From the NCBI GenBank assembly GCA_003158855.1, contig PMLJ01000016.1, forward strand, positions 1-47,083: 47,083 nucleotides of DNA, given 5' to 3'. The notes beneath the pieces are model-generated. The model did not search any database. It was not told the DNA's origin and saw only the letters and a list, made by a program, of their open reading frames with translations. Position numbers and translations under genes: made by a program. Positions 8,143 through 16,631 of the stretch are shown piece after piece (the first letter of the stretch is position 1; each line of letters begins with the position of its first letter). The stretch comes from Acidimicrobiaceae bacterium. Lineage in GTDB: Bacteria; Actinomycetota; Acidimicrobiia; Acidimicrobiales; RAAP-2.

Positions 8143-9261
8143 TCAGCCCCACACTTCGTGGGCCGTCTCCACGACGAGGCGGAGCTTGGCGACCTCTTCG
8201 CTGAAGGTGAGACTGTTGCCTTCCACCGTCGAAGAGAAACCGCACTGGGGAGAGAGGCAAAGCTGATCGAGGGGGACGTACTGACTGGCCTCCTCGATAC
8301 GTCGCTTGAGCTGGTCCTTCGATTCGAGGGTGCCCCGCTTGGTGGTGACGAGCCCAAGGACCACCATCTTGCCCTTTGGCACGAAGCGCAGAGGCTCGAA
8401 ACCACCTGAACGGTCGTCATCGTATTCGAGGAAGAACCCGTCTACGTCAAGCTCGCTGAAGAGCGCTTCGGCCACGAAGTCGTAGCCGCCTTCGGCCGCC
8501 CAATAGGACTGGAAGTTGCCTCGGCACGAGTGCGTGGTCACCGCCATGCCGTCTGGCCGCGACGCGAGCGCGGCGTTCAGTTGCCGTATATAGCGCAGGT
8601 GCTGATGTTCGGCGTCTTCACCTCGCTCGGCGATCATCTGGCGTTGTGCGGGATCGTTGAGATAGGCGAGCGAGGTGTCGTCGAGTTGGAGGTAGGTGCA
8701 GCCCAACTCACCCAGACGGCGGATCTCCTCGGCGTAGGCGGCGCTCAAGTCGCTCCAGAACTCCTCCACGTCTGGGTAGACCGCGGGGTCGATGGCGGCC
8801 GCCCCTCCACGGTAGTGCACCATGCTCGGAGAGGGGATGGTGAGCTTGGGGATCGCCGTCGTCACCGTGGACTTCAAGAACTTGAAGGCGTCGGCGAAGA
8901 TCGTTTCGTCGATGCTCACGCGGTCGCTCACCTTCAATGCCGCCGACGTGAACGAAGTCGTGCCCTCACTGTTCTTGAAGGCAACCTGCAGTTGCTCGTC
9001 GGTACTGGTGATCCCTCCGAGTTGATAGATGAAGTCCATATGCCATGAGGTGCGGCGAAACTCGCCGTCGGTGGCGGCTTGGAAGCCAAGTTCCTCCTGG
9101 AGGGCGACGACATCGCGAATGGCACGGTCCTCGACCTGGCGAAGGGCGTCCGCATTCATCTGCCCCTCGGCGAAGGCTCGCCGGGCCGTGAGTAACTCCG
9201 GCGGGCGAAGGAGACTGCCGACATGGTCGGCTCGAAACGGTGGAGTTAGTCGCTGGCTCAT
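8143..9261 (-). CDS. MetE-like methyltransferase (cobalamin-independent methionine synthase family, YxjG/YxjH type)
   Basis: 372 residues from ATG 9261; an in-frame GTG at 9276 is an alternative, and neither has a strong ribosome site. It matches the single-domain relatives of the MetE C-terminal barrel: N-terminal FRADHVGSLLRPPELL, TDGEFRR.SWH, LQLDDTSLAYL, and the zinc-site parts HSCRGN (His and Cys) and SPQCGFSS (Cys). Full MetE has about 750 residues, so this is the half-length form, which transfers methyl groups between thiols or from small donors. The real substrate is uncertain. It is the first gene of the older island segment and reads toward the att remnant. Confidence 0.87.
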   Translation of the reverse strand: MSQRLTPPFRADHVGSLLRPPELLTARRAFAEGQMNADALRQVEDRAIRDVVALQEELGFQAATDGEFRRTSWHMDFIYQLGGITSTDEQLQVAFKNSEGTTSFTSAALKVSDRVSIDETIFADAFKFLKSTVTTAIPKLTIPSPSMVHYRGGAAAIDPAVYPDVEEFWSDLSAAYAEEIRRLGELGCTYLQLDDTSLAYLNDPAQRQMIAERGEDAEHQHLRYIRQLNAALASRPDGMAVTTHSCRGNFQSYWAAEGGYDFVAEALFSELDVDGFFLEYDDDRSGGFEPLRFVPKGKMVVLGLVTTKRGTLESKDQLKRRIEEASQYVPLDQLCLSPQCGFSSTVEGNSLTFSEEVAKLRLVVETAHEVWG

Positions 9262-9767
9262 GGCACGACAGTACACTTTCTCGTGCTGAGTCCGCAGGGT
9301 TCCGGCTGCGCTTCAATGCATCGTCAAGTTCCCTGCGTGCGACTCCGACGAAGGATCGTTCGCTGGCGCCCTCTCTCGTGCCTCCGCGATTCACTTGGTC
9401 GGTCGGGGAATCCAAACGACAACAATCTTCGCCAATCCTTGAAGCTGAGAGATGTTCATCTGGAGTCACCGGCCATCACCAGTGCGACCCCGTACCGTCG
9501 GAGCGTCGCTGCGATGAGTAACAGCCCCTTCTGGTTCTTCCTTGCTCGGTGCCGGGCCCAGCCCGCAAGTGCGACGAAGGTCGTGGGAGCCGAGCAATCT
9601 GCAGTGTCGCGTGGCGGAGCCCAAGTGATGCTCACGAGCGTGTCCGATCGGTGGGGATGTCTCGAAGCGGAGATCCGTGAACACGACGTCACGGTCCCGA
9701 GGGAACATCTGGGTGAGGAGTTCGAGCGTGAGGGAACCAATGCCGTCATCATCGCCGAGTGGGCGGG
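9262..9767. other. 506-bp stretch, possibly a decayed gene
   Basis: No intact gene recognised. On the minus strand, upstream of 9708, a frame reads GIGSLTLELLTQMFPRDRDV and then continues sensibly only if a frame change is allowed (LVSITWAPPRDTADCSAPTT in the next frame), which suggests a frameshifted gene of unknown family. The plus-strand frame 9283-9771 has a poorer composition. Confidence 0.3.
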
Positions 9768-10040
9768 CTAGACCGTCTTGGTGATTGTCAAATGTGCAGC
9801 GCCAATGACGCCGCTCGATCGCATGGCCTCCGCTAGACCAGGATTCGAAGCGAACGATTGTGCCGCTTCTACCGTCTCAAAGAAGTGCAGCACCAGGACC
9901 GACGTCATGTCTTCAGGCGAGCAGTAGACCTCGTCACGACTGACGCCATTCTCACGACGAAAGGAGGCGGCGGCGTCGTAGGCGGTCCTCCAGTGGTCGT
10001 AACTTGTTACGTTTGCTTTGACGATTAGGACTGCTGGCAT
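9768..10040 (-). CDS. Small ferredoxin-like (ABM/Dabb-type) alpha+beta barrel protein
   Basis: 90 residues from ATG 10040, chosen for the GGAGACGTC ribosome site directly upstream; a longer frame starts at 10085. The pattern is that of dimeric alpha+beta barrel proteins: beta strand PAVLIVKANV, a helix with YDHWRTAYDAA, strand SVLVLHFF followed by ETVEAAQSFASNPGLAEAM, and a final strand AAHLTITKTV. Relatives include antibiotic-biosynthesis monooxygenases and stress-responsive barrel proteins. No catalytic residue can be assigned, so function is open. The gene is divergent from the acetamidase gene. Confidence 0.7.
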   Translation of the reverse strand: MPAVLIVKANVTSYDHWRTAYDAAASFRRENGVSRDEVYCSPEDMTSVLVLHFFETVEAAQSFASNPGLAEAMRSSGVIGAAHLTITKTV

Positions 10041-10234
10041 GACGTCTCCACTGCTTGGAAGCTGATTGAATCCGAAGCGTATCACCGGGCCTTGGACGAG
10101 CGGCAGAAGTCCTCGACCAATACTCCGGGTGCCTCGCCACGAAGTTGCCCCGATTCACGAATAGGGGTCATTGTGCCAGTAGCCGCGTCTGTATTCTTCC
10201 TTACTAATCCCAGAAGACAGCTATTGGAGTCAAC

Positions 10235-11278
10235 ATGAGCAGTGACGGCACCGCGCCAGTACTCAAGTACGACATGGACCACGAAGGCGACGTGAGTCGT
10301 TTGGTCTATACCTTCGGTGGAGTCGAAGCCCGCGCGTCGATCAGGCCGGGCACCGTTCTTGACACCAGCAGTCTCGACTGCTTTGCCGGAAAGATTCACT
10401 CCGAACACGACCACGTGAGTGAAGTCTGTGATCCGCGCTACCTCAACCCCCAAACGGGACCCTTCTTTGTGGAGGGTGCAATGCCTGGGGACGTCTTGGC
10501 CGTTCACTTTGCCAAGATCGAACCTCGAAGCACGACCGGCTTTTCAACCACTGTTCCCCTTTTCGGTGCCCTGACCGCGAATGGTTTTACCCAAATGCTT
10601 CACGCCGCACTTCCCGAGATGACTTGGAGATACGACATTGACACGGAAAACCGGACGGTTCGCTACGAGGCTCGCGAGTCCGAAGCAATGTACACACTGC
10701 CCCTTGACGCAATGCACGGAACGGTGGGAGTGGCACCGGCCCTAAATGAGGCCCGTTCCGCACTAACTCCCGGTGATTGGGGCGGGAACATGGACACCCC
10801 GGAGATGCGTGCCGGGGTCACGTGCTATCTCGGCGTCAATGTTGAAGGGGCACTCTTCAGTTTCGGAGATGGTCACGCTCGTCAGGGCGAGGGTGAGACG
10901 TGCGGTGTCGCCGTGGAAACGGCGATGGACACTGTCATGGTAATTGACCTCATCAAGAACGCTCCACCTGTTCTCTGGCCCCGAATTGAAAGCGACACAG
11001 AGATCATGACCACAGGTTCAACAAAGCCACTCGAAGATGCCTTTCGAATCAGCCACGCCCAGATGGTTCACTGGGTCGCCGAACTGACTGATCTCTCGGT
11101 GATGGACTCGTATCAGTTTGTGTCCCAGGCGGTCGAGACGCCAGTTGCCAACGTGGTGGATACGAACTACACGATGGTGGCCAAGATCAAGAAGTCGTAC
11201 CTACCTGGCATAAACCCAATGAATGGCATTCACCAACACCTCAAAGCCATTGGTCAGGCGTATCTCGCGACTCGGTAG
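10235..11278 (+). CDS. Acetamidase/formamidase family protein
   Basis: 347 residues with the family's conserved blocks: GTVLDTSSLDCF, NPQTGPFFVEGAMPGDVLAV, the long middle beta region, MHGTVGVAP, GDWGGNMD and LFSFGDGHARQGEGE (GDxHAxxGDGE-type). Family members hydrolyse formamide or short aliphatic amides to ammonia and a carboxylate in the cytoplasm. Length is slightly below fungal formamidases and close to bacterial acetamidases. Neighbours give no amide-uptake system, so the substrate is unknown. Spacing to the ABM-like gene (194 bp, divergent) leaves room for two promoters. Confidence 0.88.
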   Translation: MSSDGTAPVLKYDMDHEGDVSRLVYTFGGVEARASIRPGTVLDTSSLDCFAGKIHSEHDHVSEVCDPRYLNPQTGPFFVEGAMPGDVLAVHFAKIEPRSTTGFSTTVPLFGALTANGFTQMLHAALPEMTWRYDIDTENRTVRYEARESEAMYTLPLDAMHGTVGVAPALNEARSALTPGDWGGNMDTPEMRAGVTCYLGVNVEGALFSFGDGHARQGEGETCGVAVETAMDTVMVIDLIKNAPPVLWPRIESDTEIMTTGSTKPLEDAFRISHAQMVHWVAELTDLSVMDSYQFVSQAVETPVANVVDTNYTMVAKIKKSYLPGINPMNGIHQHLKAIGQAYLATR

Positions 11279-11606
11279 TGGGCCGCGCTTCGAAGGGTCG
11301 CACGGTACCTGCGGCGGCGACTGGCTTGGGCGACGAGGACAAACGGGGTGACGTCGATCGAGGCGTCCAGAGCCAAGGGGCCGAGACAACCCGCGCCGAT
11401 CATCAAGGGGACCGCCTCTTGGTCACGACCCGAATCTGGGTTGTGGGGTAGCTGATTGCACTTTCCAAAGATGGGGAGGTGGCTTCCACGTCCGCCTGAC
11501 TGGCGCAAACGTGTCTGCCTCCGAATTGGTTGACTCGGTGACCTGTCCCACCGCTTTGTCACCCAATTGTGGTGGCTGGCAAGCCTTGGATGAAAGGCAT
11601 TCCACC
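11279..11606. other. 328-bp gap without recognisable genes
   Basis: Nothing convincing on either strand. It lies directly left of a transposase fragment and may be remnant insertion-sequence DNA, but I found no terminal inverted repeats. Confidence 0.3.
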
Positions 11607-11700
11607 ATGTCACGACCATTCCCAGCGGAGTTCCGACTGAGCGTTGTTGCTCTCGTTCGCCTTCGGGCACGCGTGCATCGAGGGCCAGCGGCACTGTCAC
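11607..11700 (+). pseudogene. IS3-type transposase OrfA N-terminal remnant
   Basis: From ATG 11607 the frame reads MSRPFPAEFRLSVVALVR, which matches the typical opening of IS3-family OrfA helix-turn-helix proteins (pattern M-S-R-P-F-P-x-E-F-R...V-V-A). Similarity stops after about 20-30 codons and the rest of OrfA and OrfB is absent. A weak call, because the preserved part is short. Confidence 0.45.
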
Positions 11701-11746
11701 CACACGGTTCGTCGTGTCTCTCAACTGCACGTGGGATGATTGGCGC

Positions 11747-12679
11747 ATGGAACTTCGGATATTCAGCGAACCGCAGCAAGGAGCCACGTACGACGAGATA
11801 CTCGCCTTGGCGCTTGCGGCAGAGGAGGGAGGCTTTGGGGCCTTCTTTCGATCGGATCACTATCTCAAGATGGGCGCGGTGACCGGTTTGCCCGGGCCTA
11901 CCGACGCGTGGATCACCCTCGCTGGATTGGCGCGCGATACCAATCGGATTCGCCTCGGCACGCTGCTGACCGCCGCGACCTTTCGTCACCCCGGTCCGCT
12001 CGCGATTTCCGTTGCCGAAGTGGACGCGATGAGTGGAGGGCGCGTAGAACTCGGCCTCGGAGCGGGCTGGTACGAAGAAGAGCACGCTGCGTACGGCATT
12101 CCCTTCCCCTCACTTGGCGAGCGCTTCGAGAGGTTGGAGGAGCAGTTCGCCATCATCACGGGTCTGTGGGCCACGGACGTCGGTGCCACCTTTGACTTCC
12201 AGGGCAAGCACTACTCGCTGTCAGACTGCCCGGCGCTTCCCAAGCCGGTCCAGGCGCCGCGACCTCCCATCATCGTCGGTGGCCACGGCCGCAGGATCAC
12301 GCCGCGCCTCGCCGCCGCATTCGCGGACGAGTTCAACGTTCCCTTCGCCCCGTATGAGACTTGCAGGTCTCAATACAGCCTCGTCGATGAGGCGTGCGAA
12401 GCGATTCACCGGGACCCCGAGTCCATCGTCCGCTCGGCTGCACTCGTCATCTGCTGCGGTCGCGATGAGGCGGAGGTCGCGCGACGGGCGTCCAACATCG
12501 GGCGCGACGTCGACGAACTGTCAGAACAGGGGCTGGCTGGCACGCCCGCGCAGGTGGTGGACAAGATTCTCCACTTCGGCGAACTCGGTATCTCGCGGCT
12601 GTATCTCCAAGTCCTCGAAATGAGGGACCTGGATCACGTTCGCCTAATCGCCGCAGAGGTTTTGCCCGCAGTCAAGTAG
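11747..12679 (+). CDS. LLM-class F420-dependent oxidoreductase
   Basis: 310 residues from ATG 11747; the frame is open upstream to 11714 but the family begins at MELRIFSEPQ. Luciferase-like monooxygenase barrel: FFRSDHYLKMG near residue 40, RIRLGTLLTAATFRHPG, LAISVAEVDAMSGGRVELGLGAGW (cofactor-side signature), PPIIVGGHGRR, and a C-terminal GTPAQVVDKILHFGELGISRLYLQ. Actinobacterial members with the EPQ(Q)GATYDEILA opening use coenzyme F420H2 rather than FMN. The substrate is unknown. It lies inside the older island segment, followed by a truncated SDR gene. Confidence 0.88.
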   Translation: MELRIFSEPQQGATYDEILALALAAEEGGFGAFFRSDHYLKMGAVTGLPGPTDAWITLAGLARDTNRIRLGTLLTAATFRHPGPLAISVAEVDAMSGGRVELGLGAGWYEEEHAAYGIPFPSLGERFERLEEQFAIITGLWATDVGATFDFQGKHYSLSDCPALPKPVQAPRPPIIVGGHGRRITPRLAAAFADEFNVPFAPYETCRSQYSLVDEACEAIHRDPESIVRSAALVICCGRDEAEVARRASNIGRDVDELSEQGLAGTPAQVVDKILHFGELGISRLYLQVLEMRDLDHVRLIAAEVLPAVK

Positions 12680-12709
12680 CGCCCCGCGTATCGAGGGATC
12701 GCGAGATTA

Positions 12710-12865
12710 ATGCTGCCCGCTCGAGTGCGCATCACCAGCCACCGAGGTCGATTGTGCGAGCCCGATGACATCACCGACGCCGTGGTTCTCCTAGCCGGAC
12801 CCGGCCGATGGGTCAATGGCAAGGTTCCCTATGCCGATTGCTGCAGAACGGCGGGCAGGGGAAGC
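12710..12865 (+). pseudogene. C-terminal remnant of a short-chain dehydrogenase
   Basis: In frame from 12710 the translation GRLCEPDDITDAVVLLAGPG then RWVNGKVPYADC matches the C-terminal part of classical SDRs (RLGEPEDIA.AVLFLAG...WVNGQ...DGG). The nucleotide-binding and catalytic parts are missing and the final Gly-Gly has become Cys-Arg. The frame runs on into the tRNA repeat. Its 3' end was probably altered when an element integrated next to it. Confidence 0.65.
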
Positions 12866-12881
12866 CATTACCGTGTGAATT

Positions 12882-12926
12882 GTGGAGGTACGGGGATTCG
12901 AACCCCGGACCCCTTGCATGCCATGC
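12882..12926 (-). repeat. 45-bp exact tRNA-Ala 3' repeat (att site, left end of younger island)
   Basis: Bases 12882-12926 are identical to 26494-26538, in direct orientation. The repeat covers tRNA nucleotides 30-73 (anticodon loop, 3' anticodon strand, variable loop, T arm, acceptor 3' strand and discriminator) plus one base. The 5' half of the tRNA is absent, so it cannot function as a tRNA. This is the form of an attachment site left by tyrosine recombinases that use tRNA genes. Confidence 0.9.
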
Positions 12927-12933
12927 CATTCCG

Positions 12934-13007
12934 TTGGGTTCAGGTGTGTTCACTGCAGTTCAACGAGCCCCATTTTGCAAGGCCTTTGGTTCAGGCGCGT
13001 TCACCGC
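12934..13007 (+). repeat. Pair of 23-bp direct repeats just inside the att site
   Basis: 12934-12956 and 12985-13007 match at 19 of 23 positions (TTnGGTTCAGGnGnGTTCAC core) and are 51 bp apart. An AGTTCAA heptamer follows each (12957 and 13018). They lie 8 bp and 59 bp from the 45-bp repeat, on the island side, where arm-type sites for a tyrosine integrase would be expected. The function is inferred. Confidence 0.5.
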
Positions 13008-13059
13008 GAATCACAGCAGTTCAAAATATTTGCTGACGGAAACGCTGACACTCTGACCT

Positions 13060-13359
13060 GTGAGGATTCTTATGGCTCAACCTCCGCGTATAAAGGCTTG
13101 TTGGAACTACACGGGTGGCACGATAGACAGCCTCAACTCAATGAGCTCTTGCGCTTGGGTGAGTGGGACGCGATGACCGATCTCATCAGCGACGACGTCC
13201 TTGACGCCTTTTTGTGTTGTGGCGCCCGCGGGCGAAGTCGCTCGTCGCGTCGCTGATCGCTTTGGCGACGTTAGTGATCGCTTCTCGATCTACTCGACCG
13301 AACACATTGACCGCGCTGATGTTCGAACTATCGTCGACGCACTGCGCGTTATTCCATAA
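13060..13359 (+). pseudogene. Truncated, frameshifted F420-dependent LLM oxidoreductase
   Basis: The C-terminal part of an LLM-class oxidoreductase is readable: YGSTSAYKGLLELHGWHD, then NELLRLGEWDAMTDLISDD and VLDAF; after a one-base shift in the T-run near 13210 it continues VVAPAGEVARRVADRFGD, then FSIYSTEHIDR and ends ALRVIP before TAA 13357-13359. Roughly the first two thirds of the family length (about 330 residues) is missing. It is unrelated in detail to the intact LLM gene at 11747. Confidence 0.75.
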
Positions 13360-13371
13360 CGCAACGCCGCT

Positions 13372-14163
13372 TTAGAGCGTTAACAGCCCGCCGTCCACCG
13401 GAAGATACACACCCGTGATGTACGACGCGGCGTCGCTGGCGAGAAACACCACCGTGGCCGCACACTCGTCGACGAGACCAAGACGACCAAGAGGTACTCG
13501 CCGCTCGACGACACCTTGTAAGAAGTCATCGTCAATGACGTCAGTCATTTCGCTCGGGAAATAACCCGGCGCGATTGCGTTGACCCGAATACCCTTTCGC
13601 CCACCCCACTGCTGAGCCAAGTCGTGGGTTAAACCGATCACTGCCGCCTTGCTCGAGGTGTAGGCGGCCTGAGGGAGTCCCATCGACGTCACGGCGAGGA
13701 CGCTACTGAGGTTGATGATGCTCGAGCCCGGCGCCATGAACTTCGCGCAAGCTTGGGCCATCCAGTATGAACCCATGAGGTTCGTCTCAATGACGCTTCG
13801 AAACTCGTCGGGCGTCTCGCGACTGGCCGGCACCGAGGTTCCCACGCCCGCGCAGTTCACGAGGATGTCGAGCCGGCCAAAGTGACTCTTCGCCGCTTCA
13901 GCCAACGCCTGACAGTCTTCGGGTTTGCTGACGTCGGTCTTGACCGCAATTGCCTCGCCCGACGTCTTCTCAATTCGTTCGCGGACCTCTTCAAGTCGGT
14001 CGAGGCGACGGCCTCCGAGAGTTACTTTTGCACCCGCTTGAGCAAGTGCCTCGGCGAAGGCGACGCCTAGTCCCGACGACGCTCCGGTGACTACCGCTAC
14101 CTTTTCATTCAGTGAGAATTTGTCCAACACGTTCACTGGGCTTCTATCCATATCTCGTCTCAT
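13372..14163 (-). CDS. Short-chain dehydrogenase/reductase (classical SDR)
   Basis: 263 residues, NAD(P)-dependent alcohol/ketone oxidoreductase of the classical SDR family. Cofactor motif TGASSGLG near residue 27, LVNCAG at the strand-4 position, catalytic Ser in LSSVLAV, and YTSSK (Tyr-x-x-x-Lys). The acidic/basic pattern GGRRLDRLEE after strand 2 suggests NADP(H) preference. The C-terminus carries FLASDAASYITGVYLPVDGG. It is the last gene of the minus-strand trio APH - acyl-CoA dehydrogenase - SDR, with 106 bp before it. In the Lva-type scheme such an SDR would interconvert keto- and hydroxyacyl-CoA; here that is inference. Confidence 0.9.
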   Translation of the reverse strand: MRRDMDRSPVNVLDKFSLNEKVAVVTGASSGLGVAFAEALAQAGAKVTLGGRRLDRLEEVRERIEKTSGEAIAVKTDVSKPEDCQALAEAAKSHFGRLDILVNCAGVGTSVPASRETPDEFRSVIETNLMGSYWMAQACAKFMAPGSSIINLSSVLAVTSMGLPQAAYTSSKAAVIGLTHDLAQQWGGRKGIRVNAIAPGYFPSEMTDVIDDDFLQGVVERRVPLGRLGLVDECAATVVFLASDAASYITGVYLPVDGGLLTL

Positions 14164-14269
14164 TTGAGGTTGACGATGCGATCATCGTTGGGCATACTTG
14201 CTTCTTACAGCTCACGTTACTTTTGTGACAATGGTTGCCACGCAAGCATCTTCGATGAATCAAGTCGAA

Positions 14270-15487
14270 TCACCTCTTCGGGGGAACGGACGTACTAGGT
14301 GCTCTTCTGAGTTCTTCTTTCGCGATCGAACGTCTATGAACGGCATCCGGTCCGTCAACAATTCTTAGACAGCGAGCCCACGCGTAGAAGTATGCGAGGG
14401 GAGTATCACCGCTGACGCCAGCCGCGCCGAAGACCTCGATTGCTCGATCAATGACTCTGGTCGCCATGTTGGGTGCGGCCACCTTAATTGCGGCAATTTC
14501 GGCGCGTGCGCCCTTGGCTCCAACGTGGTCGATGAGCCACGCGGTCTTGTAGACGAGCAAGCGAGTCTGGTCAATCTCGATGCGCGAGTCGGCGATTAGG
14601 TCTAGGACGTTCGCGTTCTCCGAGAGGTGTTTCCCAAAAGCGACACGTTCCTTTGCGCGATCTACCATGAGCCCGAGAGCTCGCTCCGCCATCCCGACAG
14701 CACGCATTGCATGGTGGATCCGTCCCGGCCCCAACCGAGCTTGGGCGATCTTAAAGCCGTCCCCCTCTGTCGCTAGGATGTTTCCGACCGGCACTCGTAC
14801 ATTGCGAAAGACGATCTCAGAGTGGCCGTGCTGGTCCTGGTAGCCAAAGATCGGCAGGTGCCGTTCGATAGTGAGACCTGGTGTGCCGCGCGGAACAAGC
14901 ACCATGGACTGCTGGCGGTGCGGCTCCGCGTCTGGATTCGTTTTACCCATAACAATGAAGACCTTGCAGCGCGCGTCTGCGGCACCGCTGATCCACCATT
15001 TTCGGCCGTTGATCGCATACTGGTCTCCTTCGCGGACTATCTGAGTCGCGATGTTCGCGGCGTCGGAAGACGCAACGTCAGGCTCGGTCATCGCGAACGC
15101 TGAACGGATCTCGCCTGCGAGTAATGGTTCAAGCCACCGTGATTTCTGTTCGGAGGATCCAAACAATTGAAGTGTCTCCATGTTTCCGCTATCTGGAGCC
15201 TGGCAGTTGATCGACTCGGGAGCGATCACGGGGGACCATCCCGAGATCTCCGCAACTCGCGCGTATTCGACATTCGTCAAGCCCGAAACTTCGGGCAGGA
15301 AGAGATTCCAGAGGCCCCGCTTCTTCGCTGACTCCTTCAGTCTTTCAATTACGGGCGGATATGCGTGGGGGTCATTGTTCGTCCTCCACCTCTCGTACTC
15401 TGTTTCGGCGGGAATGACTTCCTCGTGCATGAACTCTGCCATTTTGAGAGATACTTCTTCCGACTTGGGTGAATGTTCAAAGTCCAT
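14270..15487 (-). CDS. Acyl-CoA dehydrogenase, ACAD10/11-like
   Basis: 405 residues, FAD flavoprotein of the acyl-CoA dehydrogenase family. Seen: FAMTEPDVASSDA (FAD/substrate loop), KWWISGAADARC, GYQDQHGHSEIVF, RERVAFGKHL-type motif (ERVAFGKHLSE), EVFGAAGVSGDTPLAY, and the C-terminal RIVDGPDAVHRRSIAKEEL, where Asp stands near the catalytic acid of ACAD10/11-type enzymes. Its ATG overlaps the end of the upstream APH-type kinase by 11 bp, so the two are translationally coupled. In animal ACAD10/11 these two domains are fused and act on phosphorylated 4-hydroxyacyl-CoA; that pairing is the best clue to function. Confidence 0.92.
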   Translation of the reverse strand: MDFEHSPKSEEVSLKMAEFMHEEVIPAETEYERWRTNNDPHAYPPVIERLKESAKKRGLWNLFLPEVSGLTNVEYARVAEISGWSPVIAPESINCQAPDSGNMETLQLFGSSEQKSRWLEPLLAGEIRSAFAMTEPDVASSDAANIATQIVREGDQYAINGRKWWISGAADARCKVFIVMGKTNPDAEPHRQQSMVLVPRGTPGLTIERHLPIFGYQDQHGHSEIVFRNVRVPVGNILATEGDGFKIAQARLGPGRIHHAMRAVGMAERALGLMVDRAKERVAFGKHLSENANVLDLIADSRIEIDQTRLLVYKTAWLIDHVGAKGARAEIAAIKVAAPNMATRVIDRAIEVFGAAGVSGDTPLAYFYAWARCLRIVDGPDAVHRRSIAKEELRRAPSTSVPPKR

Positions 15488-16523
15488 CGGTTCGTCCTTT
15501 CCGCATGATCTTTTCTAGGCCCTCCTCGGCAATCACTCTGACTTCATCGTCAAGGTTTCCAAACTCCTGTCCCGCCATCGCATTGTTAGCTACGCGGGCG
15601 AGGACTCCCTGTGTAATTACCGCGAACTTGAAGCGGGCGAACGCTTCATAGAACCACAAGTCTTCTAGGCGGAGTCCAGACGCACTGGCGTATCGATTCG
15701 CGAGATGGGTTCTACTTGGAAAACCGGGCGACGCTGTTGGTGAGGGTATAAGCGTCAGTCGATGATCTCCTGGCTCTCGCCAGTAGAACAGTGTCAACGC
15801 CAAGTCAATCATCGGGTCCCCAAGGGATGAAAGTTCCCAATCGAGAACAGCATTCATCCGTGAGGTGTTCTCGATGGACATGACACAGTTGTCAAGTCGG
15901 TAGTCTCCGTGGACGATGGACGAACGCGACGATTTGGGCATCAACCTCTTCAACTGAACTGATAATTCATCTATCGCAACGACTTCCTTTGTCTTGGATT
16001 TCCCCCATTGAACGCCCCATCGGTTTATTTGTCTTTCGAGATAGCCGTCGGCCTTTCCAAAGTCACGAAGACCAATTGATGTGGGATCCACGCTGTGGAT
16101 CTCGGCAAGGACGTCGATGAGAGTGTTGGCGAGAGCAAGTTTCTCATCCGGTAATTCGGCGTATCCGTAAGGTAACTCTTCACGAATGACATAACCATCG
16201 ACCCTCTCCATGATGTAAAAGGGAAAGCCCAGAATGCCGTCGCTCGCATCGAGATACAGCACTTTGGCGACGGGAATCGAAGTGCTCGCCAGTGCTCGTT
16301 GGATTCGCGCTTCCCTTGGCATGTCATGCGCGCTCGGCAAGAGCTTCCCGTTCGGGGGTCTTCGGAGAATCACTATTCCGGCCCCGCTAGATATCTCGAA
16401 GGTGAGATTTGACTTGCCTCCGGCGATGAGCTGTGCGTCAAGGTTGAGCCAGCGTTGATCATTCATCACGTTGCTCAATAGGGGGCCCAACGAATCCAGA
16501 TTCACGAGCTCAGGGATATTCAC
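15477..16523 (-). CDS. APH-type kinase, ACAD10/11 N-terminal-like (candidate 4-hydroxyacyl-CoA kinase)
   Basis: 348 residues from GTG 16523. Protein-kinase-like fold of the aminoglycoside phosphotransferase family: IAGGKSNLTF (glycine-rich loop region), VILRRPPNGKLLPSAHDMPRE, FYIMERVDGYVI hinge, catalytic loop VHGDYRLDN, and metal-binding LDWELSSLGDPMIDLAL. The RRPP...HDM.RE pattern marks the ACAD10/11/LvaA branch, which phosphorylates the hydroxyl of hydroxyacyl-CoA, rather than antibiotic kinases. The start overlaps (GTGA) the end of a short upstream frame whose role is unclear. First gene of the divergent operon controlled from 16524-16750. A second member of the same family is at 32080-33120. 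Confidence 0.88.
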   Translation of the reverse strand: MNIPELVNLDSLGPLLSNVMNDQRWLNLDAQLIAGGKSNLTFEISSGAGIVILRRPPNGKLLPSAHDMPREARIQRALASTSIPVAKVLYLDASDGILGFPFYIMERVDGYVIREELPYGYAELPDEKLALANTLIDVLAEIHSVDPTSIGLRDFGKADGYLERQINRWGVQWGKSKTKEVVAIDELSVQLKRLMPKSSRSSIVHGDYRLDNCVMSIENTSRMNAVLDWELSSLGDPMIDLALTLFYWREPGDHRLTLIPSPTASPGFPSRTHLANRYASASGLRLEDLWFYEAFARFKFAVITQGVLARVANNAMAGQEFGNLDDEVRVIAEEGLEKIMRKGRTDGL

Positions 16524-16631
16524 GGTTGGGCGAAGCGCAAGTTGCGCTCAAACATGTATCGACCTTCACCGGTGATGGGGGGCGAGAAGTACCCCATTTT
16601 GTGGTTATTGAAGAACACCCTCAATTCAGGT

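Larger units (their letters stand above)
7970..12926. mobile_element. Older tRNA-Ala-linked island segment (about 4.9 kb)
   Basis: Bounded on the left by the diverged tRNA-Ala 3' copy and on the right by the exact 45-bp copy at 12882-12926. Contents: MetE-like protein, ABM-like protein, acetamidase family, LLM oxidoreductase, plus remnants of an IS3-type transposase and an SDR. No integrase is seen. Decay of the left repeat suggests it entered before the neighbouring 13.6-kb segment. The element status is inferred from repeats alone. Confidence 0.5.

Noticed and set aside
12882-13036. Protein reading through the tRNA repeat (GGTGIRTPDPLHA)
   Set aside because: This peptide is the translation of a tRNA T arm and is a well-known spurious annotation.
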